Shown here: one piece after another, positions 1-9,888 of the stretch
How the letters are laid out: every line of letters starts with the position of its first letter
Numbering within the stretch: the first letter of the stretch is position 1
NCBI GenBank assembly: GCA_036346355.1
Contig: CM070585.1
Coordinates: forward strand, 4,603,001-4,667,000
Source of the DNA: Rhipidocladum racemiflorum
Lineage: Eukaryota > Streptophyta > Magnoliopsida > Poales > Poaceae
Reading direction: 5' to 3'
DNA: 64,000 bases
Program-made: the position numbers and the translations under genes
Notes under the pieces: model-generated
What the model saw: only the letters and a program-made list of their open reading frames with translations
Told to the model about the DNA's origin: nothing
Databases searched by the model: none

Positions 1-1718
1 GTCAGCTCGTACGTACACGCTAGCTACTTTTCATTAATCAAATTCAATGCGTTTCTATGCGGCCGTTTGCGCAGGGTATAATTGCTTTGGTTTTTGCTCT
101 CGCTGTGAGCCTGTGACCCGGAATTTCGGGGTTTTTTTCCTTATTTTTTTTGCAAGTTTTTTTTTCGAACGAAATTGCCAATGGTCATTTCTCCATCGCG
201 GAAGAACCAAGAGGCAACACGTGTCAACTGTTGTGGTATGTGATAATAGCAGGTACACTTTTCTCAGTATGAGAGGACCTGCAATGGTATAACAGAGAGG
301 TAGATATCTGTCACGATATAGGAACATGGTAGTAATTGTCAAGTGCATATTTATAACTAAGCTTGCAAAATTTTTTTTGGAAAAAGGGCAAAAAAAAAAA
401 AGGGCTTCCTGTGTGTGTGATTTGTTGGACGACTCAGGATTCGACAGGTCAAGAAAGATAGCGGAAAGTGAGGGGAAAACAAGTCGTGCGCTTTTGCGGT
501 TGAAACCTCTGCGTGTTGTGTTTTTGGGCAAGGGCCTCCTAATTCGCCTTCGGTTCCAACAGGCGACAGGAAGCGCTTATCGCATGCAGGACGATATGCT
601 GAACGTTACCACAGTTTGCGTAGACAAGATGGAGCTCTTTTTATTCGGGTAGGCTAGCTGAGAGCTTGTTAATTTTTGCCTATAGAATCGATCGCCGCTG
701 TGTATATCTAGCATGCAGAATGTACACTTGTGATGCTCAGAGTTGTGGTCTTAATTACTTCCCCGTATTGGCTGGCTGTGTGATCCATTCTGAAAAGATC
801 TAGTTTCGGCTCAACTTAATCTACCTGGATAGGAACCATGCATGCATATTCACTTTTCTGTGGTAACATATATATCATAAAAGTACTGCCAATTCAAGTA
901 AGCAATGGATCACTAGCTGTTAGTTGCTAAGAGCAAGCGCTGGCTAGCTAATTGTATTATTGGTCATTATCTAAAAAAAAGCTAATTGTATTGGTTGAAT
1001 GAGTGTCCATGCTAGCAATTAATTGGAGATCAGGGCAGAAAAACTGAAACAAAGGGAGCTGAAAGAACTAAAAATACAGTTTTCAGTCATTTATAGGCGC
1101 TTGTCTAGCTTATGGAATGAATAAATTCATGTGAAAAGAAAGAAGAGAATTTGGGCCATGTTTAAACCCGCAAAAAAAAAAACTTAACACAAGCTTTAAA
1201 CCGGCACAAAAAACTTTTGAGAGGTGAAGAGCTGGGGCTTCTTACGATTGTGTCCTCAATTTTTACTTGTGCAACCTTGCCTTTATAACGTTGATTGCTA
1301 TCAGGATGATTCTTTTAGAGAAAGCCTGTGAACATCATAAATTAGAGAAGAAGGTTCCGGATGTTAAGCTGTGATCGTTCAAACTAAATCGCATTGTTTT
1401 CTGCATTTGAGAAACGGAAAACATAAGCGTTGAAAACATATGAAGGACTTTATGAGTATCCTGTTGGTTGCTATATATTCATGTTAAGACCTTGTTATCA
1501 GCATCTTAATCACGCCAGATCATTCCAAGATGATGAACTTGAGGATTGAACAATTGCACCAGATGCATTTAGGAGAGCTCCTGCCAGACAGCACACAAGA
1601 GAACTAATCCACGAGCAAACCAAGCAACCCTCACATCCGCCTTCAATCAAGATGAACTTCATCAAAGAAATACGAAAAAACAATTCATCGAACATATTTT
1701 GAGTGCAAATCAGTAGAG
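1..1718. other. No recognisable gene
   Basis: AT-rich sequence with short A and T runs. Open frames are all under about 160 codons, lack domain motifs, and overlap each other on both strands, so I do not call them. It may be host intergenic DNA or the decayed flank of the copia remnant that follows. No TATA box plus coding start combination stood out. Confidence 0.5.
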
Positions 1719-2164
1719 TGTTAGGTCTTTAGATGAGCTAAACATGAATGTCGTTAACTAGTCTAAGTCATGATCACAAATTAATGCGGAAATTAAACTA
1801 ACCCGGATTGGAGAAAGACGAAGTCATTAGGAATTGTCAGCTGATCTTGGTGTTCTTGACGCGTCGGTGAAGAAACGGCAGTGAAGAGGAAGAAGGCACG
1901 GAGATCGTCTCAGTGTTGGTATGATCTTTGTTAGCCTCAACGCCGAAAGCCCAGATCGGATGGGATTATGGGGAAGTAGTAAACTCAAGAGAGATGGCGT
2001 CTCACTGAGCTCCGGTTCTTCCCCTTTCTTAGTTTTCTGTAGCGCTCGCTAACAGGACCAATACCCAAATATATTGTTGGCTCGCCCCCAATCAAAGCGC
2101 GAGAGTGGTGGGTCTAGCCCCTAAGTTTTCGGTTCTTCAGTTTTAACCGAAATCACAACCAACA
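1719..2164 (-). repeat. Ty1-copia LTR remnant (3' LTR)
   Basis: Read on the minus strand the block starts TGTTGG and ends CTAACA (TG...CA), 446 bp. It is immediately preceded by CAAGTGGGAGAA, the purine-rich tract typical of copia elements just before the 3' LTR. The adjacent pol tail (2165-2527) is in the same orientation. No matching 5' LTR was found in the window, so the boundaries rest on the TG/CA ends and the PPT. The copia element is older than Gypsy-1, which interrupts it at 2523-2527. Confidence 0.65.
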
Positions 2165-2527
2165 TTCTCCCACTTGATTGAAGATTAATATCATAAGTCT
2201 ATTCTCAACAGAACGACACACCAATATAAAGTATTACAGTAGTTAATAAAGGCACCGCTGAAACCCCAGTATTTATAATGCACCATTTCATCTCGATGGA
2301 ATAATTACTTATTCTTAACGGGAGTTGGTTTTGTTCTTATGATCCTTATTTCCAGAATCAGAGGCTTTCCAATAAACCCATGTCGGTAACATGCTCTTGA
2401 AAGAGACTGAGTGGTAAGCCTTTAGTAAGCGAATCCGCAAGCATAGACTTAGTACTTATATGCTTGCAATGTAAATAGCTTGGTATAAAGAATTGACCAT
2501 ATCTTGTGGGTAAAATAGTACACCTCT
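2165..2527 (-). pseudogene. Ty1-copia pol C-terminal fragment
   Basis: Minus-strand translation at about 2358-2500 reads KHISTKSMLADSLTKGLP followed by FQEHVTDMGLLES. This is the tail of a copia RNase H domain, where the family has ISTKxMLADxLTKGLP and then HVxxMGL. After the stop comes a short untranslated stretch and the PPT. The upstream part is missing: sequence beyond the Gypsy-1 insertion (14846 onward) shows no recognisable copia coding. The fragment is therefore a truncated relic, either cut before Gypsy-1 landed or too decayed to see. Confidence 0.6.
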
Positions 2528-3425
2528 TGTCGGTGTTTCGTGCACCGGCAATACGAATTTATGGTCGGATGGGGTCGCGCGCTCCCTCTCCCCGAATGGT
2601 CGACTCAAGGAGTCAGAAGATGTATACTGGTTCGGGCCGAATGTCCCTACTCCAGTTCGTGCGGTGTGAATGTATTGATCTTTGGGAGATGGACAAGGGG
2701 TGTACAAGCGAGGCGGGCGGTCGGCTGTCCGATCCCCTTGATGTTTTTTGCTAGGGAGTCGAGGCTACCTAGAAGACTGTTTTTCTCTCTTCACCCCCCT
2801 CCCTCTCGGGTCCTGCCTCTCCTTATATAGACGGAGGAGGCGAGTTACACGGGAGTTGTGAAAACTACGAGGGAAGGGGCCTGCACGTCTTGATGTCTGG
2901 TTCCTGTCTTGTCCGACCGACCCCTGCTCGTCCCGAGGCAGGGTTGGTGGTTCTGTGGCGTCTGATCTGCGTAGTGCTGTCTGGGTGGCGTGTTGCGTGG
3001 TGCTCTTGTCAGCCTCGGTGGCTTTAATGGCGCTTGACTTTGCTTTGGCCTCGGGAGTGGGCGTACTCCTCTGCGGTGTGCCAGGCGACGGGACGGGGGC
3101 TTGACTTCTTCGGTGGATTTTCTGACAGCCTTGGGAAGGAGCCGCCTACCCGGTCACGGATGTCGAGGACGCCGCGCACAAGGCGGCCGCTGACATCAAG
3201 CGTGGGCCCCGCTGGCTCGTCTTGCAGTGGAGCTTGAGCTTCAATATTAGGCGGCGGCGCATGCCGACCGATCGGAACCGAGTCCGCCGATCCGTCTGGT
3301 CGGCCCCGCACAGTCGGGGCTCGTTCCTGCGGCCCAAGTACCTTCGGTGGTCTGGGCCTCCGTAGTGATAGGTCACCCGTTCGTGCTTCCGGCTGATGGG
3401 GTACCCATGGTATGGGTACTCGTCA
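2528..3425 (-). repeat. Gypsy-1 3' LTR
   Basis: 898 bp, paired with 13937-14840. The first ~345 bases in plus-strand order match the partner without a difference that I can see; the rest differs by many small indels and substitutions in GC-rich places. A minus-strand TATA box (CTATATAAGG) lies near 2821-2830. The purine-rich tract of the sense strand (GGGGCTCGGGGCTCT) lies just inside the LTR at about 3426-3440. Confidence 0.9.
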
Positions 3426-4230
3426 AGAGCCCCGAGCCCCGGAGCGGGTCGGAGAGCCGCTCGGGGTTTAACTCGGCGCGTAGCCGTCGGCCGGAAGGTT
3501 GGTGATGCTAGGTCGTCGTGGCTGCCTGGGGCCGTGCCACCTAGAAAGAGCTCCGTGCAAGGCGAGCGCACCCGCGGGTGTAGCTTTGAGCCCCGAGCCG
3601 GTCGGAGAGCCGTCGGGGTTTACCTGTCGAAAAGTGGCCGCGGACCCCGAGGTCGGCGACGCTTTGGTCGGGCCGCCGCTTGTCGGTCATGCCCGCCAAA
3701 GAGCCCGGTCTTGTGCGAAGCGCACCCGTGGAGTGTAGCCCCGAGCCCCGAGCGGGTCGAGGAGCCGGTCGGGGTTTACCCTGTCGAAAAGTGGCCGGTC
3801 ATGACTCGAGGTCGGCGACGCTTTTGGTCGGGGCCGCTGTTTGGCCAGGTTCGCCTAAAGAGCTCGGTGCGCTACGGCGCACCCGGTAGTTCGAGCCCCC
3901 GGAGCGGTCGTGGAGCCGGCCGGGGTTTACCTGCCGGTAAAAGTGGCCGCGACCCGAGGTCGGCGACGCTTTGGTCGGGCCGCTTGTTTGGCCAGGCTCG
4001 CCAAAGAGCCCGGTGCAAGGCGGGCGCACTCCGGCAGTGTAGCCCCCGAGCCGGTCGTGGAGCCGGTCGGGGTTTACCTCGTTTCGAAAAGTGGCCGCGA
4101 CCCGAGGTCGGCGACGCTTTGGTCGGGGCCGCTTGTCGGCCAGGCCCGCCAAAGAGCCCGGTGCGAAGCGCACCCGCGGGTGTAGTTTCGAGCCCCGGCG
4201 GTCGTGAGCCGGCCGGGGTTTACCCTGGTC
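3426..4230. repeat. Tandem repeat array, ~150-bp unit, about 5 copies
   Basis: Unit starts recognised by a GAGCCCCGAGCC-like motif occur near 3426, 3581, 3736, 3885, 4038 and 4181, giving spacings of about 143-155 bp. A second landmark, GTCGGCGACGCTTTGGTCGG, recurs near 3652, 3811, 3959 and 4106. The array directly abuts the 3' LTR, and each unit repeats a PPT-like motif. Tandem arrays in the 3' untranslated region are known for Tat/Ogre elements. A long plus-strand open frame across it is a by-product of the repeat and GC content. Confidence 0.85.
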
Positions 4231-4970
4231 GGACTCTGGCAGGCCACGGTGACCGTGGGTCCTCAGAGTCAGGTGAGCGAACGCGCGTTTACCTTCGTCG
4301 GTTTGAACGCCGTGCTCGCGCGAAGCTACTATCGGGTAATCCGAGTGGAACCTTGGCGATCCCCTTGAGGGGTTCGTTTCAAGCGGGCGTAGCTCGGCGT
4401 GGCGTCCGACTACCGGGGCGTTCCATAAAAACATTTCCTTACTCGATCCCGTGTCGGATCGCCGGGTCGTCGCCGACCGGAAGCGCGGCCGCCGCTACTC
4501 ATCGATGAGTTCCGGGAGAGTGTGAGGTATGGTCTCGGGCCGAAGTCACGGTGATTGGGTCGTCCGCCGACCCATCTGGAGGCCCTCGGGGGCTCACTGC
4601 GACTCGCCCCTCGCTCTTTTTACGTCTTTGAGGCGGCTTCGTTCGGTGGCCGATTCGGCCTTCAGTAACCACGGCATGGTGCCGGGCCTCGTGCGAGCCT
4701 ATAGGCGCTTGCTCTCCGAGGGAGCGGCCCAAAGGGGCCGCTTGCATACCTTTCTCGCCGGGCGCCCGCCCATCGTGAATCGGGCGAGGCCCGCGATGTC
4801 GCAGGCGGGCGCGAGGCGGCCATCCTGTCGGGCAGTTAATGCGCAGTGATTTAAATGGATCGCGACACGTTATCGGGAAACGGGCGAGGCGAAGTGACGG
4901 TTTGCATCGCGTTGATTTGCGTGAGGAGGCGTCTATTTCGCTCGAGGCGCTGCTCGTTTCCGCCTGGCGC
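4231..4970. other. Gypsy-1 3' region, noncoding
   Basis: GC-rich sequence between the tandem array and the promoter of the antisense gene. The first ~270 bases look like decayed array sequence. No protein family was recognised on either strand. Confidence 0.5.
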
Positions 4971-4979
4971 CTATAAAGG
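4971..4979 (+). promoter_or_regulatory. TATA box of the Gypsy-1 antisense gene
   Basis: CTATAAAGG on the plus strand, about 140 bp upstream of the antisense start codon at 5118. Spacing and orientation suit a plant core promoter with a short leader. This is inference from sequence; no transcript data are available. Confidence 0.5.
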
Positions 4980-5117
4980 AAGGAGTGGGTGGCGTGGTAG
5001 GCGCCAAGCCCTCTGCTCGCTGCTCGCAAAAAGGAAAAGGGAAAAAAGAAAACGAGGGAAGCAGAGGAGCTTCCTGCTTCGTCGCGTCGTTCCCTGCTTT
5101 CCTTCGCGCATTTGGAG

Positions 5118-8100
5118 ATGTCGTTGTACCCGCACTCGGCCGCGGCGGGTCGCTATCTCGGTCTGGAGAGGAAGGAGTTCCTTCCTCCGCGCCCGAGTCT
5201 GGCTGGCGACTCACGGCCGACCGAGGTCCCGGTTGAGGACGGCGAGATAGTCTCGTGGCGCCCTTCTACGAACGGGCTTGGGCTTCCGCTCCACCCGCTC
5301 GTCCGGGTTGCCGCACTATTACGGGGAGAAGTTCATCACCTGAACCCGAATGGAGTCCTCCATATTGCGGTCTTCATGACGCTGTGAGGCCTTTCTGGGG
5401 ATTGAACCCCATTTTGGGCTCTGGCGCCACTTCTTCTTCGCGAGGCCGTCACCGGACACCGCCGGCCTCCTCGGAGCTCTGATGATCCAACTGCGCAATC
5501 ATCGCAAGCCGTTCTACGTCGATTTGAGGCTGCCGACGTCTAACCGGGGGTGGCACAGCGAGTGGTTCTACGTCCGGAACCTCGACAACAAAGGTTCTCC
5601 CTTCTGGAATTTACCAACGCCGCATCCTTGTTGGGGCTGGGGTCCTGACACGAAGGACCGGAAGAAGGTGGACGCGATCCTTGAAAAGCTCGCGGACCTG
5701 AAGCGGCGGGGCCTGACAGGCAAGGTGGTCCTCAGTACGTTCATGGAGAGGCGCATCCAACCCCTCAAGGGTCGGTTACGTCCCATGTTTGAGTACATTG
5801 GGCCGACCGATCCTGCAAGGTCGTCGGAGCGGGAGCTCCCTCCGTCGGAGATCCTCGCGCGCGTGTCCGCAGTCTCCATCGCGGGAGACACCGAACCAGC
5901 GGGCGGCGCTGCGCCGTTCGCGCAGTAATCCAATGAAACCTGGTACGTCTGGCGGCTCCTGTTCGCTTTGCTTTGCTCTGCTCCTCGCCCCTTACCCGGC
6001 GTGTTCAGCGGCTCGGTGGATCGATCTCCGTCCCTTGCTGCCGGGGAAAAGGAGTTGAGGGCGCCGCGCCTCGAAAGGAGAAGCGGGACGCCGCCACGCT
6101 AGCGGAAAAAGAGGCCACCAAGACGCGGAAGAGGAAAGAGCGCGGACCGGGCACAGCGTGGCGAGGAGGTCTCGGAGGAGACCTCGGAGGAGACCTCGAG
6201 TGAGGGTGACGAGGAGTCGCTGCCGAGCGAGGAGAAGAAGTTGCCGGAGGCGAGCTCGCGTCACGCGACGCTGGTCCTGGGCCATGGGCCGGCGACCGCG
6301 GCTCCTCCGAAGAGACCGCGGCGCAGGTTTATCCTGCGAAGCGCTGAGTCCTGTCGCCTCCTCGCGGGGGTCCGGCAAAGAGGGCACGTCAGGTGCCGGT
6401 TGTTCGCTCCCTCCGGTAAGTGACTTGCGCAATTCCTCCGACGCTGTCTTCTTCTGCAATTCCTGACCGACCGCTGTACGCAGGGGCCACACCAGCGCTG
6501 GGAGGGCGCTGAGCCCTACTTCGGCGGTGAGGAATCGCCTCCTCGGCCCAGCTGGGCGGCGGTGGTTGTCGGGAGCGGGATTGTTCGGATGCGCCTCGCG
6601 GTAGGGCCTGGCTTGCGAGGACGCCGCTGCAGAGGGGACGATCTGGCCGCTGCCGGATGCATCAAGGCTGGCGTAAGCTCCGTCGGCGTGCTCGCTTGCG
6701 TTGCCGACTTGAGGCCGGCGAAGTCCTCGCTGCCCGCTTTCCGTCTGCCGACCGTGGAGGTCAGCGTGAGCCTGTCGCCGGGGGAAGCACTGGGATTCGC
6801 GGCGTTTGCAACGCCGGCGGGACGAGATCTACCACCCCCGCCGGCCGCCGCCAGCTTCGGCGGTCCGAGTGTCGCCGATGAGCGATACCGATCGCCACAG
6901 CGCCTGGCGTTCGTCGGCGGGAAATCAAGTCAGGGCGGTCGCCGATTGCCGCGCTGACTTGGCCCGGCCCTGACCTGGCCGGGGGTCCCGCGTTCGTTCT
7001 GGACGACGACGCAGAACGCGTGGATTGGGATGCTCTGGAGGAGGAGATGGGAAGGATCCACGCCGACCTTACCCTTGTTGTTGACGCCGCGTCCAAGGCG
7101 AGGAAGTCCATTGCTCAGGAGTCCCGCCGGCGGTAGTAAGTTTGACGGGATTTGTCTCTTGTGCATCTTCTTGACCGAAATGGAGATCGACCGGCGGGTA
7201 CTTGCAGCGCTTGACATCCGGCGGTGGACAAGTCAATGTTCCTCCGGCACTTGCACACCTGGGAGTGCCGTAGGGAAAGAGCTGCTCGACGCTCGGAGGG
7301 CGCTTGCCGCCGAGCAAGGAAGGGCTGCCTCGGCGGGTCAGCGGCTGGGGGAGGTCGCCGAAGCCTTGCGGGAGGCTCGGCCGACGCGGCGGAGTCGTTG
7401 GCCACCGAGGGAGAGAGGGCAGGTCGTCCCTGGCGGATCTTGGCGGCCAAGACTTCGCAGACAAGGCGGCGATCCGCCCGGCGAGGCCGCCTCTATCGGG
7501 AGGAATGCGAAGTCGGTCCGCAGGAGGCCGACCAGCCAAGGCTGAGCGGGATCTCGCTCGGGGAGCTCGTGACGATGAAGGAGCTTACCGACCGTGCTAC
7601 GGCCGACCGGGAAGCGCGTGCCAAGGTCGAGGAGGAACTTCGCGCCAAGGAGGCTTCCGTGGCGGTGAGTAGTTCGTTCTTCCGGAGTCACCACGGCGCC
7701 CCTCGACGCCGTTTCGTCCTGCAGATCTGAAAAAAACCTTAGCGACGTCTTTGAGTCGCGAAGGGCGGCGGTGGAGGCACGAGACGCCGCGGTCGAGTCA
7801 CGCGACTCGGCCCTTTTGAATAAGCGGCTGGCGGAGAGGGATGCGGCCGATACGACGGCCCAGCTGACGGTCCTCCACGTGGGCGTCCAGGCCGCTGCGG
7901 CCGTGTCGGGCTTACTCGCCCCAGCGCCATCCCCGCCATGCTTGGGTGGATCCTCGAGCGCGTCGAGGCGCTTCGGTGCGAAGCGGCGGTGCTTGGCGCT
8001 TCCTCGGCCCTGGTCAACACCGTCTCTTATTACGACGGCGTCGACCTTGAGGCGGTCGGGAGCGGCGTCGCTGCTGACCGAAGCGACGAAGAGGTCGACG

Positions 8101-8234
8101 CGTTCATGGCCCGGCCGATCCGGCGCCCAAGAGATTGCCGGCGAATCTCGCGCGAAATCCTCCGTCGGAAGGGGAGGAAGATTAGTTTCTTCTTTTTTTT
8201 GTACAGAGCATGTAATGAACATGATCTGTCCTAG
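5118..8234 (+). pseudogene. Antisense extra gene of Tat-type element ('putative gypsy type transposon' protein, PF04195-like), with introns
   Basis: Runs opposite to pol. The start at 5118 gives MSLYPHSAAAGRYLGLERK. Then come LHHLNPNGVLHIAVFMTL-like and, after a 1-base frameshift near 5385, CEAFLGIEPHFGLWRHFFF, the signature of the grass 'putative gypsy type transposon' domain. The next ORF (5482-5928) continues with HSEWFYVRNL. Downstream parts are charged and coiled-coil-like: KELTDRATADREARAKVEEE before 7665, then repeated EARDAAVESRDSA after 7724. The C-terminal piece at 7938-8234 includes LGWILERVEALRCEA and YYDGVDLEAVG. Two likely introns have consensus ends: 6416-6483 (GTAAG...GCAG) and 7665-7724 (GTGAGT...GCAG). 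Function of this protein is unknown. Several frameshifts make it a probable pseudogene, unless they are sequencing errors. Confidence 0.65.
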
Positions 8235-9144
8235 TCGAGCTCAACGCCGGCTGTTTTAGCTACTCTGCCGTCTACCCCGTGTTTCTTTTATGAATTTGGG
8301 CAATTTTTCAACCGTAGCTACGGGGCCCACAGGGGCCCCGAGAGCGAGGGCGTTGCACCAGGTTCATGCGAAGAGGACACGGGCAGAGCTGCCTCGGCGA
8401 TTGCTTGGTGAAGGAGGTGTCGGGTCGGACCACCTCCTTCGCGAAGCTCAGCCGGTTTGAAATCTAACCTAAGTGGGGGTGCTCCGACCGCTCATAGTGT
8501 TTCTTGCTCGGAGGGCTTGTTTCCTCCGCAGAGTGCCACTGCCGTGAGCCGCGGGGCGAGGCCGTAGCACTTTGAGCCGAGGGAAGTAGCCGCGAGGTAG
8601 ATAGCTCGGCCGGTCGGAGCGCGGCTTAGGTTAGCGACCGCACGCTTTTAAATGATGGTCGGGTTGGGCCCTGGGCGTAAGTTGTAGCATTCGCCGATCT
8701 ATATCGAAGGCTCCGTCAGACCACCGCTCGGCCCTTCGCTCAGGTAGCCTCCTTTTGCGCAAAGTGCTACTTGAATCCGTAGCGCGGGGCGTGGGCCGTA
8801 GCATTTTGGTTTTGAGGAGGTTACTTAAGAGGGGAGCTCGGTCGGAGTGGTAACCGGTTATCGATTTAGGTCGCCGACCCCTGAGGTCATGCAGCCCCCG
8901 AGTGGTGCGTGGGGACTGAGGGTGCAGTCGCCACGCGCCGCTTGAGCTCGTGGCGATTCTTTCGAAAAGGAACTTTATGCTTTCGGGGATAAGGGTGGAT
9001 TAACTCGCCTTGAGGACCGCGCCGATTTCGGAGCTGACGCTGGGCGCTGCCTTCAAGGCCGTTCAGGCGTGACCCCAAGGCGCTTTCTGCCTTCCTCTCA
9101 ATCGCTTTGGCGACTTGGGGCGCTTCGTCTTCCGCGCCGCAGGT
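8235..9144. other. Gypsy-1 spacer with degenerate repeat
   Basis: No gene recognised. A motif around GGCGNGGCCGTAGCATTTTG recurs near 8552, 8683 (weaker) and 8790, suggesting a decayed repeat of about 120-240 bp. The rest is GC-rich and featureless to my eye. Confidence 0.4.
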
Positions 9145-9153
9145 TATAAAAGG
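9145..9153 (+). promoter_or_regulatory. TATA box of small antisense unit
   Basis: TATAAAAGG on the plus strand, 72 bp upstream of the ATG at 9217. Together with the AATAAA at 9523 it frames a compact transcription unit opposite to pol. Inference only. Confidence 0.5.
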
Positions 9154-9216
9154 AGAGGCGCCAAGGTGCCTGTTACTTCGCCAAGGCTGCCGCCAAACGA
9201 AGTTGCTTCGTGCGCT

Positions 9217-9519
9217 ATGGCGGACCGCTACACACAACTTCGAGAGGAGGTGGGCGACGAACAAGCCTGGCTGCGGGTGGTGGCGGAGGTCGAGGCCGAA
9301 GCCGTGCGTGGGGATGCGCGGCGAGTCGGCATCCTTGTCGCGGGCATTCCCCGTCTGTGGGAGGTGAGGGCGCCGCTGATCCGGGCAGGATCGAGCGACG
9401 CCACGCTGGCTTGGTCGGTTGGCTGGGCGCACACCAGGAGGAGTATCGTGCCTTTGCCGAGTAGAGGGACCTTGGCGGGTGGTTCCTTTTTTTGGGTTGG
9501 GCCGGTGTTCCTCCTGTGA
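9217..9519 (+). CDS. Small antisense ORF, 100 aa, function unknown
   Basis: Starts MADRYTQLREEVGDEQAWLR and ends in a hydrophobic FFWVGPVFLL. The N-terminal half is acidic and helix-prone; the middle contains VGILVAGIPRLWEV. No family was recognised. The start was chosen as the first ATG after the TATA box at 9145 (72 bp), and a poly(A) signal follows the stop by 3 bases. It lies between the longer antisense gene and the 3' end of pol, on the strand opposite to pol. The same reading frame stays open upstream of the ATG, so a chance ORF in GC-rich DNA cannot be excluded. Confidence 0.4.
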   Translation: MADRYTQLREEVGDEQAWLRVVAEVEAEAVRGDARRVGILVAGIPRLWEVRAPLIRAGSSDATLAWSVGWAHTRRSIVPLPSRGTLAGGSFFWVGPVFLL

Positions 9520-9522
9520 ATG

Positions 9523-9528
9523 AATAAA
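9523..9528 (+). terminator. Poly(A) signal AATAAA
   Basis: AATAAA immediately after the stop of the 100-aa antisense ORF, followed by a T-rich stretch (about 9540-9572) that could be the downstream element. It suits termination of a plus-strand transcript started at the TATA box at 9145. Confidence 0.4.
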
Positions 9529-9888
9529 GTGTTGCTTCGCTTCCCGTTTCTTCCTTGTTCTTTGAGGACTTTTTTGCGCTTATGATTCGCCCATATTCGT
9601 AGTCTTTTGGGATCGCAGCGGATCCAGCGTAGGTTGGAGGCGGAACTTCTTGCGTTTTTGCCGCCGAGATGACCCGTCCAACCGTAGGTCGGTTGTTCTT
9701 GTGTCAGCGGTTTTTGCAATGCGCAGAGTACTGCTTCGGGACCTTCGCTTTCGGGGCGTAGGTCGCAGTACTTGCGGCAGGCAAAAAGATGGAAGAAAGA
9801 GGGAAAGCACTTGGTTGGTGGTTCGAGAGTTGCGGCTTCGCTTTGCTCAAGTGTTTTTCGCGTGGTACAAAAAGAAGAGAGAGGCCGA
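9529..9888. other. Spacer between pol stop and small antisense unit
   Basis: About 360 bp that hold the 3' untranslated part of pol on the minus strand. No motif was recognised. Confidence 0.4.

Noticed and set aside
3426..4230. CRISPR-like regular repeats
   Set aside because: Units are contiguous 150-bp tandem copies with no spacers, inside a plant retrotransposon.
3396..4508. Long plus-strand open frame of 370 codons
   Set aside because: It lies across the ~150-bp tandem array; the protein is a periodic Arg/Gly-rich by-product of GC-rich repeats with no domain.
7338..8222. Minus-strand open frame of 294 codons
   Set aside because: Opposite strand of the antisense gene's coiled-coil exons; composition follows from the other strand and no family is recognised.
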